64,000 nucleotides of DNA from JACRAR01 sp041674385. GTDB taxonomy: Bacteria; Pseudomonadota; Gammaproteobacteria; Burkholderiales; Rhodocyclaceae. Within the stretch, counting starts at the first letter, position 1. Every line of letters starts with the position of its first letter. The DNA is taken from contig JBAYVU010000013.1 in the NCBI GenBank assembly GCA_041674385.1, forward strand, positions 11,002-75,001, written 5' to 3'. The position numbers were made by a program, and so were the translations under genes. The notes below the pieces were generated by a model. It saw only the letters and a list, made by a program, of their open reading frames with translations. It ran no database searches and was not told where the DNA came from. Of this stretch, positions 17,002 through 24,909 are shown piece after piece.

Positions 17002-17589
17002 CTAATGGATCGACGATTTTTCTGCGGACTGCTTGCGCCGGAGTATTTCCTGGCGTAGCTCGGCAAACTGCTCGCGGGTTTCGCTGGCGATGAATTTGCG
17101 TCCGACCAGCGGGGGAATCCAGACATCCGGAATTGCGTCTGAATGATGGCTGATGCGGGTATAACCATTCTCGGCGGCCAATAGCGTGGTTCCCTTGAAC
17201 ATCTTCATGCTGCCGCCGAGTTGCCGCATGCGTATCTGCTCGAAGGGCGTGAGCCGAAACTCCCTTAATGAATCGAACTCGTAGCTGAAGGGGCCGGCGC
17301 TGGCCTTGCCTTTTTGCGCCACGACGACCAGATTGCCATCGCGAGACAACTCCTGGCTGGAAGTCAGGTTGGAGATGAAGTCCTGCATGTGGCCGAAGTC
17401 GGTCATTACCGCCCATGCCTCGCTTGGCGTGGCTTGAACGAGAAAATTGACATCGACATGGACGGTTTCGCCATCCACCCGCACCGCGACTTCGATGTCC
17501 GCGCCGGGGGCGGCTTCGGCGCCGGCGGGAAGCAGCCAGATCAAGCCGGGAAGCAAGCAGAGCAGAATCCGATGCATCAGATTTGGCAT
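17002..17589 (-). CDS. Exported SRPBCC/START-like lipid- or ligand-binding protein
   Basis: About 195 residues with an N-terminal signal peptide (LLCLLPGLIWLLPAGAEA) and one SRPBCC (Bet v1/START-like) fold domain. Recognisable parts are the N-terminal VNFLVQATPSEAWAVMTDFGHMQDFI helix-grip segment and a long C-terminal helix. Such domains bind hydrophobic ligands. It lies 77 bases downstream of hdrB on the same strand and may be the last gene of the qmo operon. Several ATGs cluster at the start (17628, 17589, 17577) without a strong ribosome binding site, so the exact start is uncertain. Its function is unknown. Confidence 0.75.
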   Translation of the reverse strand: MPNLMHRILLCLLPGLIWLLPAGAEAAPGADIEVAVRVDGETVHVDVNFLVQATPSEAWAVMTDFGHMQDFISNLTSSQELSRDGNLVVVAQKGKASAGPFSYEFDSLREFRLTPFEQIRMRQLGGSMKMFKGTTLLAAENGYTRISHHSDAIPDVWIPPLVGRKFIASETREQFAELRQEILRRKQSAEKSSIH

Positions 17590-17666
17590 GATGCCATGCA
17601 TCTTATTGCATCCCCATCCTCCGGGCAATTTGGTAACTGCGCGGCAACTGCGCCGGCAGCTGTCGC

Positions 17667-18566
17667 TTACTTCGCCGCGATCTTCTCCAGTTTCTCCGCC
17701 CGGATCAGTTGCCCGTCCAGCCCGGCCTCCTTGCTATTGCCGCCATAGGCTATCGTCATGAGCTGTGAGTAGTAGAGCACCGGCATGTTGAACTGAGTGC
17801 CCTGCTTCTTGTTGATTTCCGACTGATACACCTCGACGTTTGCCTGGCACAGCGGGCAGGGTGTGACAATCATTTCGGCGCCGTGGTCATAGGCCGATTC
17901 GACGATGTTGCGGATCTGCTGTTGCGATTTTTCCGGTTCGGAAAAGGCCAGCGCGCCGCCGCAGCAGGCGACTTTCTGGTCGTAGCCGGAGAGCGCTTCG
18001 CCGCCCAGCGCTTCGACCATTTTGTCGAGGTACAGCGGGTTCTCGAAGGATTCGCCGGCAATACCGAAGGGGCGGTTGGTCTGACAACCGACGTAGCCGG
18101 CAAACTTGATGCCTTCGAGCGATTTCTTCATGGGCTTCTTCAGTTCCGCATAACCCAAGTCTTCGATCAGCACTTCCACCATGTGACGAACCTTGACTTC
18201 GGCCTTGTAGTGCAGGCCGGCGGCGGCGAGCGCCTCGTTGGTTTCCTTCATGAGCTGCGCGGATTCATCCAGGCGGTCCTTGGTCTCGCGCGCGGAAAGC
18301 CAACAGGCGGCGCAGGTGGCGACGATGTCCTGGCCCGGCAGATGGGTCTCGGCCTGGGCGAAGTTGCGCGCGTTGATGGCCAGCCGCGGCAGTTCGCCGC
18401 CTTCGCAGTAGCCGATCGAGGCGCTGCAGCAGTTCCAGTCGGGGATCTCGGTGAGCTTGAGATCGAGCGTCTTGCACATCGAATTGACCGAGGTCAGATA
18501 GTTCGAGGCCGAGGCCTTGCGCTGCGACGAGCAGCCAGGGTAGAACGCGTATTCCTTTTTCGCCAT
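17667..18566 (-). CDS. hdrB: Heterodisulfide reductase subunit B-like protein (CCG domains)
   Basis: A 299-residue protein with two CCG domains. The first holds CSSQRK near residue 14, the pair in NCCSASIGYCE (about 45-55) and CAACW (about 83); the second holds CQTNRP, ACCGGALAF and CPLCQ between about 160 and 240. In HdrB these cysteines bind noncubane [4Fe-4S] clusters. In organisms without a fused QmoC, HdrB and HdrC take its place. It should receive or donate electrons at the distal end of the QmoAB complex, cytoplasmic side. 19 bases separate it from hdrC. Confidence 0.9.
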   Translation of the reverse strand: MAKKEYAFYPGCSSQRKASASNYLTSVNSMCKTLDLKLTEIPDWNCCSASIGYCEGGELPRLAINARNFAQAETHLPGQDIVATCAACWLSARETKDRLDESAQLMKETNEALAAAGLHYKAEVKVRHMVEVLIEDLGYAELKKPMKKSLEGIKFAGYVGCQTNRPFGIAGESFENPLYLDKMVEALGGEALSGYDQKVACCGGALAFSEPEKSQQQIRNIVESAYDHGAEMIVTPCPLCQANVEVYQSEINKKQGTQFNMPVLYYSQLMTIAYGGNSKEAGLDGQLIRAEKLEKIAAK

Positions 18567-18585
18567 GGTTTTCTCCGTTGCCGCC

Positions 18586-19203
18586 TCAGCTTGCCAGACC
18601 CTGCTTCTTGTCCTCGATCTCGCGCGCTTTACCGATGATCGCCTGGAAACCTTTGAGATCTTTCACGCCGTGACCGCCGACGATCTCCAGCGGGTTGAGG
18701 CGTTTGGCCTTTACCATGCCCAAGCCGATGCTTTGCATGCCGAGAGAGGTCTTGATGCCGGCCGCTAGGCCGTCCTTGAAGTAAAGGCCGAGGGTGAGCT
18801 TGAGTTCGTTGACGCGGCCCTTCTTGACCAGGTTGTTCCAGAACATCGTGGCGAAATTGCGCGTCGGCTGGCTCTTGGGCGCCAGCTTCAGACGGTGCGC
18901 ATAGCTGGCGAGGCCGTGCATGATGTGGGTGATCGGCAGCCGGCGCGGGCAGCGCACGATGCAGTTGTAGCAGGAAGTGCACATCCACATCGAGTCCGAA
19001 GCCAATACTTCCTCGCGCTTGCCGGCGCGGATCATCATGAAGATCTTCTGCGGCGAGTGCTCCCAGTGGGGACCGAACGGGCATGAACCGGCGCAAACGC
19101 CGCACTGCATGCACATCCTGACCCACTCGCCCTCCTCGACGCGTTCCTCGACCTCGCGCAGGAAGCTGTTGCCGTATCGCTTCAGGGTGTTCAATTCGCT
19201 CAT
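18586..19203 (-). CDS. hdrC: Heterodisulfide reductase subunit C-like iron-sulfur protein
   Basis: A 205-residue protein with two [4Fe-4S] motifs in its N-terminal half: CMQCGVCAGSCP (about residues 31-42) and CTSCYNCIVRCP (about 75-86). This matches HdrC and the N-terminal half of QmoC. No membrane helix is present, unlike QmoC of sulfate reducers, which carries a cytochrome b-like domain. It should bridge electrons between QmoB and HdrB. It sits 12 bases after qmoB. Confidence 0.9.
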   Translation of the reverse strand: MSELNTLKRYGNSFLREVEERVEEGEWVRMCMQCGVCAGSCPFGPHWEHSPQKIFMMIRAGKREEVLASDSMWMCTSCYNCIVRCPRRLPITHIMHGLASYAHRLKLAPKSQPTRNFATMFWNNLVKKGRVNELKLTLGLYFKDGLAAGIKTSLGMQSIGLGMVKAKRLNPLEIVGGHGVKDLKGFQAIIGKAREIEDKKQGLAS

Positions 19204-19215
19204 TGTGCTGCACTC

Positions 19216-21432
19216 CTAACCGAAGCCCTTCATGGGCGACATGCCGATTTCCACGATCTTCGCCGCATAGTCGTTGATGAGTTGCGCCACGCGGGCATTG
19301 TCGGTAATCGCCACTTCAAAGCTGGCGACGCGCTCTTTTTCGAGGCTGAGCTGGCTGAGCGTGTCGTCGATCTTGCTCAGGCGGTAGTTGGCCAGTTCCG
19401 AACCCTTGACGAAATGGCACTGGTAGTTCTCGCCATGCTTGCAGCCCATCATCATGACACCGTCGTAACCTGAATTCAGCGCATCGGTGATCCAGATGGC
19501 ATTCACCGAACCCAGGCAGCGTACCGGGATGATGCGGACGAAAGCCGAATAGACATGGCGCGAGAGGCCGGCCATGTCGAGCGCCGGATAGGCGTCGTTC
19601 TCGCAGGCCAGGATCAGGATGCGCGGCTTCTCGGAAAATTCGTCGGGGATGTCGACCGCCTTGATCTGCATGCCGACGGTGTCCACCGAGTAGTTTTCGA
19701 AGGAGATCACCCGCACCGGGCAGGCGCCCATGCAGGTGCCGCAGCGCCGGCAGCGCGATTCGTTGAATACCGGAAAAGTCTTTTCGTCCTCGTCGATGGC
19801 GCCGAAGGGGCATTCCACGGTGCATCGCTTGCATTGAGTGCAGCCCTCCAGCCGTACGATGGGGTAGGACAGGTCGCCCACACGCGGCAGGGAGGCGCGG
19901 CTGGCGCAAGCGTTCTCGACGGCCTGGATGGCCTTCAGTGCGGCACCCGTGGCATCCTCGGTCGCCTGCAACAGGTCCATCGGCCGGCGCACTGGGCCGG
20001 CGGCATAGATGCCGGTACGGCGTGTCTCATAGGGAAAGCAGATGAAATGCGAGTCGGTCAGGCCAAGCTTCAACTGCGGCAGATCCTTGCCTTGCCGGTA
20101 GTTGAGGTTGAGGATGGATATCTGCTGCGCCTTGGCCGGATCTTCGTCGGGCAAGTCGATATTCACGCCCGCGTTGGGTACCTGGCCGGTGGCCAGCACC
20201 ACCAGGTCGGCGGCGATGCTGGCGTCCTCGTCGAGGATCAGGTCGCGGAAGTTCACCTGGCAGGCATCGCCGGCCGCTTCAACCTTCGACGCCTTGCCTT
20301 TGGCGAAAGTGACGCCCTTTTCCTGGGCGCTGCGATAAAAGTCCTCGCCCATGCCCGGCATGCGCAAGTCGGTGTACATCACCACGGTGTCGATGTCGGG
20401 GTTGGCGTTCTTGAAGTACATCGCCTGTTTGATGCTGGTGGCGCAGCAGTGGCCGGAGCAGTAGGACAGGTGAGCCCCTTCCGTTTCGCCGCGTTCGTCG
20501 CGCTGACCGGCGCACTGGATGAAAACCACGCTGTTGATCGCCTTGCCGTCGGCACGCCGGATCGGGCCGCCATTGGCGGTCTTGGCCAGGGCTTCGAGGC
20601 CGGCTTGATCGACGACGTTGGGTTGACCGCCGCCGAGTTCCGGCAGCTTGGCGATGTCGTAGCCGGTGAATCCCGTGGTCTGGATGATGGCGCCAACCTG
20701 CTCGGTCTGAATCCCGCCGCTTTCCACGGCAATCTTGACGTTGAAGCGGCCCGGCGCACCGTCGGTCTCGGTGACGGTCGAATTCAGATGCACGCGGATG
20801 CGCGGATGGCTGCCCACTTTGCTTGCCAGCGCTGCGACGCCGGTGTCCTGGGGCTCGTTGTAGGGTGCGCAAAACGGTGTGCGCTTCCATAGCTTGGCTG
20901 CCCAGCCGCCAAGTTGCGCCGCCTTCTCGACCAGCACCACCTCATAGCCAGTCTCGGCCGCTTCCAGTGCCGCCGTCATGCCGGACATGCCGCCGCCGAC
21001 CACCAGGATGCGCCTGCTCTCGGCTTTGTTGGGATTGCCTTGCGGCAGCTTGGTCTTCTTGAGTTCTGCGCAGCCCATGCGCAGGTAGTCGTTGGCCATT
21101 TCCTGGCGTACCTCGTCGTGCTCACCGCCTTCGGCAACGACCCAGATCACGCCTTCGCGCAAGTTCGCACGGGTCATGGCGATACCGGGGAAGTCGAAGG
21201 CCTCGGTCTTGGCGCGTCGCGAGCAGGCGGCGATCGCCACGTGGGTGACGCCCTCGTTGTCGATGTCGTTCCTGATCATCTGCACGCCTTCGGCATTGCA
21301 CAGAAAGTCGTGACGCCTGACCAGCTGCATCTTGCCTTCCTTCTGGGCAATTTTTTCCATCTGCCCGAGGTCCAGCTGGTCGCCGATGCCGCAACCGGCG
21401 CAAATGTAGGCGGCGAATTTGTTGTCGGCCAT
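19216..21432 (-). CDS. qmoB: Quinone-modifying oxidoreductase subunit QmoB
   Basis: A 738-residue HdrA/MvhD-type flavoprotein. Order: an N-terminal Cys-containing HdrA-like segment (about 1-130, CAGCGIG near 12), an FAD-binding domain starting with ILVVGGGMSGMTAA (about 143), two ferredoxin motifs CTQCKRCTVECP and CRRCGTCMGACP (about 533-575), and a C-terminal MvhD-like domain (about 600-738) with CLGS and GCKHGENYQCHF. QmoB partners QmoA and interacts with AprBA in sulfate reducers; here the flow is probably reversed, from AprBA towards the membrane pool or another acceptor. Two bases separate it from qmoA. Confidence 0.94.
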   Translation of the reverse strand: MADNKFAAYICAGCGIGDQLDLGQMEKIAQKEGKMQLVRRHDFLCNAEGVQMIRNDIDNEGVTHVAIAACSRRAKTEAFDFPGIAMTRANLREGVIWVVAEGGEHDEVRQEMANDYLRMGCAELKKTKLPQGNPNKAESRRILVVGGGMSGMTAALEAAETGYEVVLVEKAAQLGGWAAKLWKRTPFCAPYNEPQDTGVAALASKVGSHPRIRVHLNSTVTETDGAPGRFNVKIAVESGGIQTEQVGAIIQTTGFTGYDIAKLPELGGGQPNVVDQAGLEALAKTANGGPIRRADGKAINSVVFIQCAGQRDERGETEGAHLSYCSGHCCATSIKQAMYFKNANPDIDTVVMYTDLRMPGMGEDFYRSAQEKGVTFAKGKASKVEAAGDACQVNFRDLILDEDASIAADLVVLATGQVPNAGVNIDLPDEDPAKAQQISILNLNYRQGKDLPQLKLGLTDSHFICFPYETRRTGIYAAGPVRRPMDLLQATEDATGAALKAIQAVENACASRASLPRVGDLSYPIVRLEGCTQCKRCTVECPFGAIDEDEKTFPVFNESRCRRCGTCMGACPVRVISFENYSVDTVGMQIKAVDIPDEFSEKPRILILACENDAYPALDMAGLSRHVYSAFVRIIPVRCLGSVNAIWITDALNSGYDGVMMMGCKHGENYQCHFVKGSELANYRLSKIDDTLSQLSLEKERVASFEVAITDNARVAQLINDYAAKIVEIGMSPMKGFG

Positions 21433-21434
21433 GA

Positions 21435-22730
21435 TTAGGCGGCCTCCGTCGACGCGGTTTTGTGGATGACCTGGATGGCTCGCAACGCTGCGGCCGTGGC
21501 GCTCTGCACCGAACGATTGACGTCGAGCGGACTGCTTGCGGCACCCGCTGCGAACTGGCCTTCGTCCCCGGCGCCTTCGATGAATCCGGAAGAGTCCGTC
21601 AATATGTCGTCGGGCAGCTTGATGCCCTTGCTTTCTGGCTCCATGCCGACAGCCAGCACGACCAGGTCGTGTTCCGTCTCGTAGCGATGGTAGCCCTCGG
21701 TATCGACGCCGTGCAGGACGGGATTGCCGGCAGCGTTCTGGACAATTTTCGCCACCTTCGACTTGACGAAGCTGACGGTCGGATCCTGCTGCACCATGCG
21801 GTAGAAATCCTCAAGGCGGTCGATGACGCGTATGTCGATGTAATAGACGGTGGATTTGCCGGGGTTGGCGACATCGTCGCCGCAGGCTTCGCGCACATAC
21901 TGGGTTTGCTTCAGCGTCGCCATGCAGCAGATGCGCGAACAGTGGCGCAGATGGTTCTCGTCGCGCGAGCCGGCGCACTGGATGAAGGCGATGTTGCGCG
22001 CTTCCCTGCCGTCGGAGGGCCGCAGCAGCTTGCCTGCGGTCGGCCCGTGGGGATCGGCGAGGCGTTCGAACTCGACACTGGTAATGACATTGGCAAATCG
22101 ATCGTAACCGTAGGGCTGGATCTTCGCCGCGTCGTACGGCTTCCAGCCGGTTGCCCAGATGATTGCGCCGACCTTGATATCCACGGCTTCTTCGCGCATG
22201 TCGAAATCGATCGCCCCGTACTTGCATGCGGACTTGGCTTTCTCCGCATCGGCGGTGCCCAGCAGGCTGGGATCGATCACGTAGCGCTGCGGATAAGCCA
22301 TGGCATGCGGCAGGTAGGCGGCCTTGGTCTTGCCCAGGCCGTATTCGAAGGGATTGGGGATCTCGGCGGACACGGCCTGGGCGCAGTCGCCGCAGCCTGT
22401 GCAGTGTTGATTGACGTAGCGCGGGGATATTTTCAGCTTCACGCTATAGTCGCCGCGCCGGCCTGCGACGGCGGCGACCTCGGCCATGGTCAGCACGCGC
22501 AGGTTGCGATTGCTTTTCAGGCGGCGCAGGTTGATTTCCAGGCCGCAGGTCGGATGGCACATTTTCGGAAAATAGCGATAGAGCAGGGCAGTGCGGCCGC
22601 CCAAAGTCGGGCTGCGCTCTACGAGTATGACTTGCCGGCCGCACTCGGCTGCTTCGAGCGCCGCCGTCATGCCGCTGATGCCGCCTCCGACGACCAGGAT
22701 AGTCTGATTGGTTGCGATTGAAGCCGTCAC
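21435..22730 (-). CDS. qmoA: Quinone-modifying oxidoreductase subunit QmoA
   Basis: A 431-residue HdrA-like flavoprotein. The FAD motif ILVVGGGISGMTAALEAAE begins near residue 11, followed by ERSPTLGGRTALLYRYFPKMCHPTCG, where Cys residues replace those of HdrA, and a CTGCGDC segment near residue 115. A second nucleotide-binding part with QCAGSRDENHLRHCSRICC lies near 260. Length fits QmoA. It is the first gene of qmoAB-hdrCB, transcribed divergently from the hemerythrin-phosphatase gene. Confidence 0.94.
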   Translation of the reverse strand: MTASIATNQTILVVGGGISGMTAALEAAECGRQVILVERSPTLGGRTALLYRYFPKMCHPTCGLEINLRRLKSNRNLRVLTMAEVAAVAGRRGDYSVKLKISPRYVNQHCTGCGDCAQAVSAEIPNPFEYGLGKTKAAYLPHAMAYPQRYVIDPSLLGTADAEKAKSACKYGAIDFDMREEAVDIKVGAIIWATGWKPYDAAKIQPYGYDRFANVITSVEFERLADPHGPTAGKLLRPSDGREARNIAFIQCAGSRDENHLRHCSRICCMATLKQTQYVREACGDDVANPGKSTVYYIDIRVIDRLEDFYRMVQQDPTVSFVKSKVAKIVQNAAGNPVLHGVDTEGYHRYETEHDLVVLAVGMEPESKGIKLPDDILTDSSGFIEGAGDEGQFAAGAASSPLDVNRSVQSATAAALRAIQVIHKTASTEAA

Positions 22731-22900
22731 GTCGTGCCTCCGCTGCGAGCTTTGGTATGAGGCTATAATTTTAGCGAGGCCTGCGCCGCAGTCGCGCCAA
22801 ATCTACCTATGGGCAAATAGAAATGCTGAATGCCGCACAGATGCGGAGACAATAGTCCGCTAAAAATCATGTCTGTCACATCCCGGAGCGCAATTGCCAA
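22731..22900. other. Divergent intergenic region between qmoA and the hemerythrin-phosphatase gene
   Basis: No gene is seen. A TATAAT at 22764-22769 on the plus strand, overlapping a TAAAAT-like sequence on the minus strand, is the best -10 candidate, but no good -35 is paired with it. The leader to 22900 is about 130 bases long. Confidence 0.4.
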
Positions 22901-24175
22901 ATGCCCGTATTGAAATCCACCCCCGTCATCGAATGGAACGACCAGCTGGCGACCGGCCTGGTCGTTGTGGACGCCCAGCATCGGCGGCTCATCGACATCA
23001 TCAATGAGCTGGGCCGTCTGCGCGGCCGCACCGCGTCTGTCGAAGAACTCCTTGAGGTCATCGGCGAGCTGCGCAACTACACGATCTATCATTTCCAGAC
23101 CGAAGCCGATCTGATGGAGGGCTATCCGGTCGATGAAGCCAATAAAAACTCGCATCTCAATGCTCACCAAGGTTTCGCCGAGCGTCTCGACAGTGCGGCG
23201 GGAATGGTTGCCACCAATCCCGCCGATGTGGTCGATCATCTGCTGGCCTTCCTGGTGAAGTGGCTGGTGCATCACATCACCGGCGTGGACGCCCGCATGG
23301 CCAGGGAAATCTCCGCCTTGCACGCCGGTACCAGTCCAATCGCGGCCGAAAAAAACACCTTGCACGATGCGCTGATCGATACCGTCAGCGATCTATACGA
23401 CAGCATCGGCGTGCGCACCTTCGAAATGCTGGAGCTGAACCGCCGCCTGCAGGCTTACCAGGAATTGCAGGAAGAGGAAAATGCGCTGGCCCAAGACATC
23501 ATCATGCGTTTGATGCAGCGTGGCGGGCTGTCCGATTCCAAGCTCCAGCACTGGATCGTGCCTGCCGCCACTTTCAGCGGCGACATCGTTGCCGCAACCC
23601 GTAGTCCCCGTGGGCTTCTCTATGCCATCCTGGCCGATGCCACCGGCCACGGCCTGGCGGCGGCAATCACGGTGTTGCCGGTAATGACGACGTTCTACAG
23701 CATGGCGGAACGCGATCGGCCCATTGCGGAAATGGTCGTCGAGCTCAATCGAAATTTGCACATGACCCTGCCGGTGGACAGGTTCGTTTCAGCCGCGCTG
23801 CTCTGTGTCGACGAAAAGCAGCATACTGCGGAGATATGGAACGGCGGCATGCCGGAGGTCCTGTTGTTGAGTCCGGACGGGGATTTGTTGCAGACGATTG
23901 TTTCTTCCCAGATGCCGCTGGGAATTGCGGACTTTGAGAAGGACATGGCGGCTACGCGGATTCAGTTTGCCGAGGGCAACCAGTTCGTGATGTATTCCGA
24001 TGGCTTGATCGAGGCGGTCAATCCGGCAGGCGACCCCTTTGGTTTTGCGCACCTCGTCGCGGTACTCAAAGCCGTCCCCGCCAACCAGCGGTTGACCGAG
24101 GTTCAGCATACCTTGCTGAGGCATCTCGACTCGGCGTCATCCTATGACGACATCTCCCTGCTGCTGGTCGATTGA
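22901..24175 (+). CDS. Hemerythrin-like domain fused to a PP2C/SpoIIE-type phosphatase
   Basis: A 424-residue fusion. Residues about 10-135 form a bacteriohemerythrin domain with the full di-iron ligand set: His27, His64, Glu68, His85, His89, His125 and Asp130. A helical linker (about 150-190; EMLELNRRLQAYQELQEEENAL looks like a coiled coil) leads to a SpoIIE/RsbU-type PP2C phosphatase domain (about 200-424), with metal-site residues in FSGDIVAATR and ADATGHGLAAA and the final SSYDDISLLLVD. Such phosphatases act on anti-sigma-factor antagonists or other phosphoserine proteins. The fusion would let O2, NO or iron control phosphatase output. No partner anti-sigma gene is adjacent. GGAG precedes the start. 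Confidence 0.9.
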   Translation: MPVLKSTPVIEWNDQLATGLVVVDAQHRRLIDIINELGRLRGRTASVEELLEVIGELRNYTIYHFQTEADLMEGYPVDEANKNSHLNAHQGFAERLDSAAGMVATNPADVVDHLLAFLVKWLVHHITGVDARMAREISALHAGTSPIAAEKNTLHDALIDTVSDLYDSIGVRTFEMLELNRRLQAYQELQEEENALAQDIIMRLMQRGGLSDSKLQHWIVPAATFSGDIVAATRSPRGLLYAILADATGHGLAAAITVLPVMTTFYSMAERDRPIAEMVVELNRNLHMTLPVDRFVSAALLCVDEKQHTAEIWNGGMPEVLLLSPDGDLLQTIVSSQMPLGIADFEKDMAATRIQFAEGNQFVMYSDGLIEAVNPAGDPFGFAHLVAVLKAVPANQRLTEVQHTLLRHLDSASSYDDISLLLVD

Positions 24176-24202
24176 TGGGCAGTGAAACCACATGCACCCG
24201 CT

Positions 24203-24730
24203 TCAGCTTGCGGCGCAACGGCTTAGCGTGAGAATCTCGAAGCGCATGTCGTTGAGGTCGCCCAGTATCCAAGTGGCGGCAAGCGCGCCCAAGCCGGCAA
24301 CCGTGCCGGGGTTGACCAGCCAGGTCTTGCCGCCGTAGAGGTTGTCTTGCTGAACCACCAGTGCTTCGTGGCTGTGGCCATAACAGACTAGATCGTAGTC
24401 GCCGGTGCAGGCCATGGCGTGGCCTAGGTGAGGATAGTGGGTGATGAAGATGCGTCGTCCGCCGAGTTCGATGGCCGCGTCTTGCCCATAATAATTGAGC
24501 CATCCTCCTGAATCCGAGGCGAGGCGCGCCAGAGCGACCTGATCACCGACGTTGTTGCCATGCACCACATGCAGCGGCAAATCGAGCTTCAGCGTGGCGC
24601 GCAGCGTGTTGCCGCCGATGATGTCGCCGCAGTGGATGACGGCCTCTGCGCCGTTATCCCGGGCTTCGGTTACCGCGGCGGCCAACATTTGTCCGCGGTC
24701 GTGGCTGTCGGAGACAATGCATATCTTCAT
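24203..24730 (-). CDS. YfcE/MJ0936-family metallophosphoesterase
   Basis: A 175-residue calcineurin-like phosphodiesterase of the short YfcE type. The metal-binding motifs appear in order: SDSHDRG (about 7-13), HCGDIIGG (about 36), HGNNVGD (about 60), the ITHYPHLGH segment (about 95) and YGHSHEA (about 117), with NPGTVAG near 138. These enzymes hydrolyse phosphodiester bonds in vitro; the cellular substrate is generally unknown. It is convergent with the hemerythrin-phosphatase gene and divergent from rlmD. Confidence 0.88.
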   Translation of the reverse strand: MKICIVSDSHDRGQMLAAAVTEARDNGAEAVIHCGDIIGGNTLRATLKLDLPLHVVHGNNVGDQVALARLASDSGGWLNYYGQDAAIELGGRRIFITHYPHLGHAMACTGDYDLVCYGHSHEALVVQQDNLYGGKTWLVNPGTVAGLGALAATWILGDLNDMRFEILTLSRCAAS

Positions 24731-24909
24731 TCGGGTGGACGGCTGTGACTCGGGAGAGTGATGCCGGACTCTACCCCGCTTCCGCCAGTTTCAACAATCA
24801 CCATTGCTTATCAGGAAATAAAAATTATCCCTTAGAGCCAGGGGATGCGGCTGGGAGCGAACTCGGCGGGCGAATATAATCCGCTACATTTCCATTTGCA
24901 AAATTCCCC
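24731..24909. promoter_or_regulatory. Divergent promoter region, phosphoesterase / rlmD
   Basis: A 179-base gap without a gene. TATAAT at 24875-24880 on the plus strand, 30 bases before the rlmD ATG, is a good -10 candidate for rlmD; the -35 is weak. Confidence 0.45.

Noticed and set aside
19555..20892. A 445-codon open frame antisense to qmoB
   Set aside because: Composition is shadow-like and the QmoB reading is complete.
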